Shown here piece after piece: positions 53,520-64,000 of a stretch of DNA of 64,000 bases. The DNA comes from Doris montereyensis (Eukaryota > Mollusca > Gastropoda > Nudibranchia > Dorididae). The stretch covers positions 112,501 through 176,500 of the forward strand of contig JAXRKP010000952.1 in the NCBI GenBank assembly GCA_037039925.1, read 5' to 3'. The stretch's first letter is position 1. Every line of letters begins with the position of its first letter. The notes under the pieces are model-generated. The model made no database searches. It was not told where the DNA came from and saw only the letters and a program-made list of their open reading frames with translations. Made by a program: the position numbers and the translations under genes.

Positions 53520-56500
53520 AACAACCTGTTGCCTTGCAGGTTGGTCTTGGCTGACCAAAAGGTAAAGGAGTTAACCCTGAGAGAAAATCAAAACCTGCTG
53601 CCTTGGAGGTCGGCCTTGCCTAAACAAAGGCTAAGGGAGTTAACCCCGACTGAACATCAAAACCAATGCCTGATAGGGTGGCACTGGCATCCTCACCACC
53701 TACCTAGGGAAAAATGAGTTAATCACCTGCTTGCCCAAGCAACAGATTCAGAGCAATAAAGATGTTATAAGTGGACGAAACATCAGAAGATGACCCTGAA
53801 ACGAACAAGGATTTTGCTTATTAGAACATTGAATGTCACAGCAATAAATGAAATGACAAATTCAAAATAAATATTTTGACTATAACAGAAACCAACAAGA
53901 AATGGACAAGGAATACAAAATGTAGTACCAACTCATACTTTTATCTTCTCAGGAGTAGATGTCAAAGATAGAGCTAGAGCAGGAGTAGATGTCAAAGATA
54001 GAGCTAGAGCAGGAGTAGATGTCAAAGATAGAGCTAGAGCAGGAGTAGATGTCAAAGATAGAGCTAGAGCAGGAGTAGATGTCAAAGATAGAGCTAGAGC
54101 AGGAGTAGATGTCAAAGATAGAGCTAGAGCAGGAGTAGATGTCAAAGATAGAGCTAGAGCAGGAGTAGATGTCAAAGATAGAGCTAGAGCAGGAGTAGGC
54201 CTCCTAATACATGAAAAACATGAAAAGCTATTAGACAGTTGAACATATATAAGCTCGAGGTTATTAGAGGTAAACATTAAACCAAAGGAAGAGAAATTAA
54301 ATTATTCATTGCTAATAGACCAAACGAAAATGTCATTAAGATAGCCTTACTGTGTTAACAATTTACAAATAGCTGCAGAGAATCTCAAACCCAAACAGGA
54401 ACTAACGGTTTTAGAAAATTTAAATGCTAGGGAGTAGATAACAATGTAGAAACATCAGGAGGAATGATATGTAAAGAAGGAGAGACAACACGTTCTCCAA
54501 ACAGAGAGACATAGATTTTTTGCCTAAAGAATAACATGAAAACAACCAACACCTTTTTCCCCACATTAAAATATTCAAAATTATACAAGAGTAAATAAAG
54601 ACAGAAATGGAAAGTCAATCATGGACTACATAATAGTTAGCAGCTCCCTTTTTTTTTTTACAATACAATTGATCCAAGACTTAACAGAGGAGATGAAATA
54701 TTTAGTGATCATCACCTACTAATTGCAAAAAACATGAAAAGAAAAGAAAGAGAAGAAAGCCACTAAACTCAAAATAGAAGAACTAAGTAAACCAATAGTA
54801 AATTAGATATACCAATCTAGGATAAACAGATTTATCAGTGAAAGGCAGATTGATTTAAACGATAGAACAATACAAAAAAGGGGCAACTGTTTAAGGAAAC
54901 ACTTCTCAGTGATATTGAAGAGGTATGTGGCAGGAAACAAATGAAGGAGATAGGAAAAGAACAGCATGATGAAATGAGAATGTCAATACTAAGAAGAGCA
55001 GGTAAAGAAGGATGCCTGGAAGGAATACTTACAAACGAAACGGCCAGAAGATAGGATAGATTATGTAAGTAAAAAAACTATCGCCAAAGAGGAAGCGAGG
55101 AAAGCAAAACAGGAACAGCGGGAAGAGTTTGGACAAAACTTCAGAGAAAGTTACCAAGGAAATAAAAAAGCTGTTCTTGAGAGCAATGAAAAGCAAGAGA
55201 AAGACCAAAACAAGCCCAACTAGACAATTTAAGAACACCAAGAAGGAATAATGAGGGAAGAGAACGAAATCATAGAAACAGAGAGAAACGTAAATTCAAC
55301 AATTGATAATTCCTACAGAACATGGAACAAGAAGTACAGGTCAACGAGTAAGAATAACAAATAATCCAGATGAGAGAACTGAAGATGTAGATATCTCAAT
55401 GGAAGAAATTCAGACATGTATACGGAAAAATCAAACCCAAGAACAGAACAAATTTATTCAGAAATGGTTAAAAACCAAGGGAGATAAGCAGACAAACTAT
55501 TGCATGAAATATTCCAACATGCATGGAAGTCCAAACAGGTGCCCGACGACTGGAAATAGGAAACGATAGTACCGACGCACAGGAAAGGATCAACTATGGA
55601 ATGCTCAAACTATAGAGGGATATCATTGCTAAGCGTACTAGGAAAAGTATATGCCAGGACACTAGAATTGAGACTGATGATAACAAGAGAAGATCAGATT
55701 GAAGAACATCAGAGCGGAGTCAGACCAGAGAGGGAAATGTACAGGACCACATATTTACAATTAGACAAATGATAGAAAAGTTAATTTACACCTTTGTTTT
55801 ATTGACTTATAAAAGGCATTTGACACATTGAAGAGATAAACTATGATATTTTTTTAAAGAACATAACGTAGAACTAAATTTGATAGGAGCTATTCGAAGA
55901 TTTTACAATAAACCAACATGTGCAGTGAGAGTAGCTGGAAACTTATCTGAAGAAATTGAAGTAGATATAGGAGTCAGAGGGGCTTTTGTTTATCACATTT
56001 ATGGATTCAGTTGCTAAGAAACATAAAACATATAGAAAAAGGAATGTAGGTATGGGGAAACTCAAACTGGTAAATCTATCAATGATTTTATTCGCTAGAG
56101 GAAAATCAGAAAGTGACCTTCAATACAATAGTAACAATCTGAAAGTCAATGCAAAGAAAACCAAAACTATGCTAATAACTAGGGAAGCTCAGACATAACA
56201 CCTTAAAGTGGGCAGATATAAATTAGAAAACGTTCAAAACTTCAATTACCTGGATGGTTAACTGAAGGAAAACTAAGAGAAGAACTCAACCAGAGGATCC
56301 AAAGGCAATGACAATATATAATCATCTAGGGAAGGCATTTGTAGGTAGGCAAGAATTGTCAACAAAATGGCAATACACAACACAGTTTATTGTCCTAACC
56401 TCCTCTATGGCAGTGAAACCTGGACCTTAGACAGTAGGGAATACAGTAGAGTACAGGAAACTGAAATGAAATAGCTCAGAAGAGCAGTAAGGAAAACTAA

Positions 56501-56842
56501 GAAAGCAAATCAGAAACACAACAATGAGAGATCAAATCAAAGTATATGGCATTAAAACTAAGGTTGACGTAAATCATCTCATATGGTTTGGGCATGTTAT
56601 CAGAATGAATGAAAAGAGAACAGCTAGATCAGTATACATTGCTAAAACCCAAGATAAAAGATAAAAAGTAGGCCTAGGAGAAAGTGGGACAAAGATATAA
56701 AAGAGGCGCAAAAGCACATAAATTTAACCTCTACATAAAGAAACAAAAAATGCTAGGATAGCCTGGAGAAAGATCATAGGGTATCTAAACTCATACACCG
56801 GAAGGTAGAATGGGGACTGATAAAGAAGAAGACAGAGCACAT
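53520..56842 (+). mobile_element. RTE-type LINE copy C, near full length, decayed
   Basis: Order: the 5' repeat of about 70 bp in two copies (LLPCRLVLADQ, LRELTPTE); endonuclease motifs ILxITETKK and DVKDRARAGVGLLIHEKHEK; LQIAAENLKPKQE; SIMDYI and FSDHHLL; a linker with EVCGRKQMKEIGKEQHDEM; WKxETIVPTHRKGSTMECSN; YRGISLLSVLGKVYARTLEL (from 55611); CFIDLxKAFDT (55790-55825); NKPTCAVRVAGNLSEEIEVD; ILFA followed by R-G in place of D-D (near 56095); LKVNAKKTKTMLITREAQT; LLYGSETWTL (about 56400); RPRRKWDKDIKE. This matches the endonuclease-reverse transcriptase of RTE elements. Stops and frameshifts throughout, plus loss of the FADD catalytic pair, make it inactive. It ends in a GAAGAAGAAGACA-like tail. 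Confidence 0.85.
53955..54196. repeat. 30-bp tandem repeat inside the RTE endonuclease, eight copies
   Basis: Identical units of 30 bases containing GATGTCAAAGATAGAGCTAG. In the element's own frame each encodes VDVKDRARAG, so the ten-residue piece preceding VGLLIHEKH is repeated eight times without breaking the frame. Confidence 0.97.
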
Positions 56843-56879
56843 GAATTAATATAATAAAGCAATGGTTCTACGTTGCCAA

Positions 56880-57140
56880 TATATAACATATAATACGACC
56901 GTAAGGTATGATTTTAGGTTGAAAATTAAAAAAATACTATATAAACCATGTGTATAAGACTATAAGGTTAGGTTTAAGGTTGGTAATACATACATATCAA
57001 GATTATGAGGTATGTTTTTAGGTTGGTGATACATACAGTAAGATTATAAGGTATGGTTTAAGATTGGTAATATATACATTACGATTACAAGGTATCGGTA
57101 TGGTTTAAGGTTGGTAAGACATATATGCAGTAAGATTATA
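56880..57140. repeat. Degenerate 44-50 bp minisatellite, related to 53222-53440
   Basis: Copies of AAGATTATGAGGTATG, TTTTAGGTTGGTGATACATA and close variants, about five in all. The core agrees with the array on the other side of the RTE element. Confidence 0.8.
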
Positions 57141-57159
57141 AATTAGAGTTTATAAGTTA

Positions 57160-57196
57160 TATACATGTATATATATATATATATAGGGAGATATAG

Positions 57197-57231
<35 letters not shown>

Positions 57232-57337
57232 TAGATATAGAGGGATATATAGAGAGAGATATATATATAGAGAGATATTGGCATTCAGAAAGATAGGTAG
57301 ATATATAATATAGATAGATAGTTTATACATATAGATA

Positions 57338-57411
<74 letters not shown>

Positions 57412-57439
57412 TAGATAGATAGAGATAGATAGATAGATG

Positions 57440-57493
<54 letters not shown>

Positions 57494-57495
57494 GG

Positions 57496-57529
<34 letters not shown>

Positions 57530-57545
57530 GTAATAAGGATATAGA
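57160..57545. repeat. (TA)n and (GATA)n arrays
   Basis: TA with GAGATA interruptions to 57290, a pure TA run at about 57341-57408, then GATA units to 57530. Confidence 0.95.
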
Positions 57546-58155
57546 TTAGATAGATAGATGAAAACACTGGCATGTAGAATGCTGATAAATAGGTATATGT
57601 GTAGAGAGATAAAAGACAAGTCCCGAAAGATTGATTAATAAATTTATAGATGCAAAGCAGATACATTTAATAAGCAGAATATGGCTTTTAGAACGACAGA
57701 GGTCACGAATATTGATATGTCTTTCATAGGAGAGATAGGTACATAGAAAAAGCTAAAGAAATCATAAATCGATAGCAGGTCAACTAAAGTGATTACGTGG
57801 TCAAATAAAAAAAAATATTTAAAGTTGAAACCTAATCCATATTATATAAGACATAAATCATCAAGCGAATGCTAACGATAGAATGATAATGAAGCTACGC
57901 ACATACCCATTTGCATTGAGGCGTACTCCAGAAATATCAAGTTACTCCTTGTCTTCATAGTAGTTTCAACAATTCCGAGAATAATTTCTATGGACTAGAA
58001 GAAATCACGCGCAACGGTCCGTGTCTGGTAACAACATAATTATGGTGTAGATCGATACGTGAGAGAAGAGGTCAGCTCTGTCGTGGCACCCCTCCCCTCT
58101 TATTCGTCATGGGAAGAACGATCGTCTCTCACTCTAACGGTTTCAATGGTGGGTT
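57546..58155. other. Unannotated stretch
   Basis: No feature recognised. Confidence 0.4.
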
Positions 58156-58157
58156 GG

Positions 58158-60210
<2,053 letters not shown>

Positions 60211-61480
60211 TATTATCATCTTGCTGAGATTTAAGTTCATCCCGAGATCATCGCATTGGAGAGAGAGAGAGAATAGATGTTCAATGAGAACAGATTGCCA
60301 CGAGAGAGAGAGAGAGGTTGTCTGCATAAAACTTCGAGAGAGAGAGAGAGTCCCTTAGAAAGAACAAGCGATTGTAATAGTAATAATAAGAGATGGCTGA
60401 GAGAGAATTAGAGAGAGAGAGAGAGAGATAGATTAAAGAGATAAGAGAGATCGGCAAGACTTCTAAGAGATGGCTAGACAAAGAGAGAGAGACCCTGAGA
60501 GTAAAGCGTAGAGACAAAAAGATTAAAGAGAGAAAAGAGACAACTAATCAATTGATTAATCAACTGAGACAACGATGTAACTATATTTAAACACAGGGAG
60601 AGAGTTTATATAATCAAATAAAAAAAGAAAAATGAATATACATGGGCTATGAATTGATAAAACAAATTTCAATGGATATAATATAAATATACATTAGGGG
60701 GGGGGGGTGGGGGGGGGGGGTGGGGGGAGGTTCCAAAGTTTAAATGTTTGTAACTCAGAAAGAAATAGAGAGAGAAAATCATGAGAGAGAGAGAGAGAGA
60801 GAGAGATTAAGTCTGTATAAAATCTTAATTAAATGTGATAGATGGGTTCTTGCGAGGAAAAGAATGTAAATAAATCTGTCACAGGTAAAGAAACGTGATC
60901 GGTGGTTTCTGTCGAATAGCAAACAGACGATTCGATACGTTAAAGTTGCCAGACGATCTTTAATCTTGTGGTCATTTTAAGATACGGTATAATAAGAAGG
61001 TACAAGTACAAATCTAGAAAGGTGTAAAATATCTGTTTTGTAAAGGAAACTGGAACAGCATGAAGATAACAGATATATGGCTGCAGATAACCCACCTTAG
61101 TGGAAAGTATGACGATTGTCGGCTAACAAGAGCCAAGAAAAGGCTTTAAAAACATTTTACGCACACTTTTATTTCTTAATAAAGCAGTGAAGAGGAATAA
61201 ATAGATGGATAGAAAACATGTCAACAAAGTTATTTTAGGTTTCGATCATGGAAATGTGATGGATTCACCTTTGAAATGTTTGCATTGCGGCAATGGATGG
61301 ACACGGTGTTATTTTAAAGTTTCACATTCGGTATAGAATACATTAACATGTATCTTGAAAAAAAAACAGGTTAAATCTGCAGTTAAATTACAGTATGCTC
61401 ACACTCAAAGCAATCAAAGCTACAAGCTAGAAAAATGAGAAAGAAATCGACACTACGGTAAACTTTCCCTCATCCCCTGA
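60211..61480. other. Unannotated; G run at 60698-60729
   Basis: Three to four long G runs are separated by single T (60698-60729). GA patches occur at 60300-60440 and 60784-60806. No gene recognised. Confidence 0.4.
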
Positions 61481-62070
61481 AAAAAAAAAAAAAAAGTATT
61501 AACTTTCTCCACCCCAACCCCCCTCCCCACCCCATTCTCCCCTTTCCAAATCCGATATACAATGCCAAAACATAGTAGACAACATGCCTTTTTCACAACC
61601 CCGCCCCCTCCCCCAACAAAGTAAGAATTAAAACAAAGCAAAGCAAAAAAAAAGCCCTACAACAAACAATACAAAAAACACATAAAAAACCAAAACAAAA
61701 AGAACAATTCTGCCCCCCCCCCAAACCCCAACAAGAAAACAAAAACACCTAAAACAAAAACCCAACAAACAACAACAAACAAACTAAAAACACCTAAAAA
61801 CTCCCAACAAAAACAATAAAAAAACAAACAAAAATCCAACAAAACAAAACAAAGCTAACGGAACGAAAAACGTAAAGAGACCAATTCAAAAGAAAAGAAA
61901 AGAGAAAAACCCCAACCCCACACGACAGAAGTCAATCAAAGCAAAGCGAATAAAATTATACTAAAAATAGATAAACAAGATGAAAAATAACGAGAGAAAA
62001 AACAACAGAGACAAAGAATAAAGGAAAAACGAAACAACATCCCCACAAAAAAGGCCCCAACCCAACCTGT
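61481..62070. repeat. A/C-rich low-complexity tract
   Basis: A15-type run, then C-rich CCCCAACCCCCCTCCCCACC, then CAAAACAAAAAC-type sequence. Its strand asymmetry is the reverse of the G/T-rich satellite at 31071-32510. Confidence 0.75.
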
Positions 62071-62874
62071 CAGCGTCAAAATAAAAAAAAAGCTGGAAAA
62101 GCAGAAGAGGTCAATACTGCTGGCAGTTGGCGCTGGGGTATAAGCATAAGAGGGTGTTAGGTACCATTGATTTAACGGAGAGCTAATTATTCTCTCTGTA
62201 TTTGCTCATAAAAATAGCCAGGTTGGAACGACAGAGACAAGGGTGAGTGGTTTTCTTACAAGCCTGCGTATTAGGTATCATTACTCTGACTCCTTTAACT
62301 TTGCTCTCACGCTTTGGTTACTTTAACCCTTCCATTAGCATTATTATAAAATGGTATTTGCTATTCTCTCACCAAGGTAGCTGAGACAAGAAAGGTTATG
62401 TTCCTTCTTTATACAAGGCATCACCTTGGACAATGTCACAGTTGCACAATGGAAATGCCATTATGGAAATACCAATGGAAATACCAATGGAAATACATGT
62501 AAAATTATACACAGATTTATAGTCGCAGACGAGGATCGATAGCCGTGTTTACGGCGAGGTGTCACATCAATCAATGGTACCAAGGGAAGTAATCTCACAA
62601 AAGATGAAGTAGTTACATCTGGATGCAGTTCAAGGCTTCCCCGTCTTATAAAGACAAAAAAGTAAATACATAAAAAATGCAGAATATGGGAATAGATCAA
62701 AGCGTTACTGGGGGAAAAAAGGAGATAAAATATATACATCCCCACGGCAAAACGTCTGTCTAACAATACTGTTATGTGTTACTCTACTATTGATATATAA
62801 GTGTTATGTAGCTATAAGTTCATTATTGTAAAATGAAAAATAAAAGAACCCCCCCCCCTTCCCAACTTACCAAC

Positions 62875-62879
<5 letters not shown>
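62071..62879. other. Unannotated stretch
   Basis: GGAAATACCAATGGAAATAC tandem pieces at 62464-62500. No gene recognised. Confidence 0.4.
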
Positions 62880-62906
<27 letters not shown>

Positions 62907-63048
62907 GTATATATATATATATATAAAATATAGATAGATATACATGATTGATAGATAGATAGACAGATGGATAAATAGATAGATAGATAGATAGATAGAT
63001 AAATAGGTAGATAGATAGCTAGTTAGCTAGCTAGATAGGTAGATAGAC
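62880..63048. repeat. (GATA)n with TA tract
   Basis: GATA and GATG units around a short TA tract at 62908-62925. Confidence 0.92.
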
Positions 63049-63109
63049 ATGTGTATGTTATATCTGTGTCTATATTACCTGTATCTCTATCATCCGCAAA
63101 AATACACAG

Positions 63110-63335
63110 CCCTCTCTTCAATACCCGCCCCCACCACTCTTCCCACCCCTCCCAACAACCACATGCCCTAAAACAAATAACAACAAACAAACACGAAACA
63201 GCAAACCCAGCTGCAAGCAACAAAGACAAAACAAATAAAAGAAGAAGAATTTCTCTCCTTTCCTCCGTCCCCACCATAAAACACCCACATACACCCACAA
63301 CCCCCCTCCCCCCAACAAAACAAACAAACAAACAA
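63110..63335. repeat. A/C-rich low-complexity tract
   Basis: C-rich ends (CCCGCCCCCACC; CCCCCCTCCCCCCAAC) around ACAAACAAACAC-like sequence. Similar in type to 61481-62070. Confidence 0.7.
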
Positions 63336-63726
63336 AGAATCTCCTAAAGCAATGACTACCATAATCACCGTAAAGAGCATTTCTAAGTTGAACTATAATA
63401 ACACAATACATGGAAGTACTATTGCCATCGATGGAAATGAAATGCTGCTAAATGATTCTATTCAAGATTGATGGTGTTGCCAAATGTTCTTTTCTCTTAC
63501 ATCATAATATTATACATTGCAAATGGTCCTTGCAGAGTGGCACGTAATGCCAAGCTAACATTATTTGACACCGATCCAATTATTCTATGGTCCCTGATTA
63601 AACGTGTTGAATTTCTTATTGGTAAGCGAGACGATTGACACGTGGTTTGGAAGAGAACTTTTGATTGGTTATCCTTTTTGGGGGACGATTAACTCTTTCT
63701 TACGTTTTAGTTGAATAAATACTCTA
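63336..63726. other. Unannotated stretch
   Basis: No feature recognised. Confidence 0.4.
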
Positions 63727-63905
63727 CAGTGGTTCTTCACTTTGTTGGAGATACTGAACCCCACACGTTCCATACGTGCATTCGCTGAACCTTTCTCGAT
63801 TCTGAAAATTAGGAACACATACACATGCCTTGACCTCCACCGAACCCCGTGATACCGACTCACCGACCCCCTGCGGATTGATCGAACTAAGTTTAAGAAC
63901 CACTG
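63727..63905. mobile_element. Short hAT-like MITE
   Basis: 179 bases with terminal inverted repeats. The left end is CAGTGGTTCTTCACTTTGTT. The right end, reverse-complemented, is CAGTGGTTCTTAAACTTAGT. CAGTGGTTCTTAAAC-type ends are characteristic of hAT (Charlie-like) elements. The 8-base flanks (ATACTCTA, AATTAACA) do not match, so no clear target-site duplication is seen. It encodes no credible protein. Confidence 0.7.
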
Positions 63906-64000
63906 AATTAACATATTATTATGTTGGTATGCTTTTCCATGACATCAAGAATTAATATGCTTTAAGAAGCAAATAGAAAGATAGGCAAAAAAAAAAAAAT

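Noticed and set aside
62461..62766. Minus-strand 101-codon frame
   Set aside because: The tail is a GGAAATACCAAT tandem repeat and the rest has no recognisable domain.

Overview
The window is animal nuclear DNA, most likely from a lophotrochozoan such as a mollusc. The evidence is one intron-rich conserved animal gene, tRNA-derived SINEs, RTE- and L2-like LINEs, a BED-finger hAT transposon, and very long CT/GA, AAT, CTG and CTA arrays. The species cannot be named from the sequence. There are no prokaryotic features.

Genes. Positions 659-7599 (+) hold eight exons encoding roughly the C-terminal 300 residues of nicalin (NCLN), an ER membrane protein of the BOS complex and multipass translocon. 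The earlier exons lie to the left of the window. Three single-base frame discontinuities interrupt otherwise well-conserved exons. The only other convincing host coding sequence is a 3' terminal exon on the minus strand (22477-23073) of a protein I do not recognise.

Mobile DNA makes up most of the rest. At 8584-9163 is a LINE 3' end. At 26690-32510 is a G/T-rich degenerate satellite interrupted by RTE-type fragments in both orientations and by an L2/CR1-like LINE. At 32966-35122 (-) is a hAT transposase with two BED fingers, broken by several frameshifts. At 36137-36847 is a fold-back element whose two arms each carry a hammerhead-ribozyme-like core; a half copy with a third core lies at 50191-50480. 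SINE copies lie near 39.3, 39.7 and 46.1-46.4 kb. At 44051-45345 (-) is the C-terminal end of a non-LTR reverse transcriptase that has been expanded into a 39-bp minisatellite. At 53520-56842 is a long, decayed RTE element with an in-frame 30-bp repeat expansion in its endonuclease and related minisatellites on both sides. At 63727-63905 is a small hAT-like MITE.

Simple repeats are extreme. CT tracts run on the + strand at 9.8, 14, 24-25, 40.5 and 47.3 kb, and GA tracts on the + strand at 50.5, 58.2 and 59.6 kb. CTG/CTA arrays lie at 19.3-20.0 kb, AAT at 20.9-21.3 kb, and a 15-bp C-rich array at 26.2-26.5 kb. Most long reading frames in the window are translations of these arrays and are not genes.

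The most unusual observations are these: the fold-back element with three hammerhead-like cores, and the apparent growth of a GA array from its spacer; two minisatellites born inside retrotransposon coding sequence with unit lengths that keep the frame; and recurrent single-base frame breaks in unrelated coding sequences, which point to assembly error at least as much as to decay.
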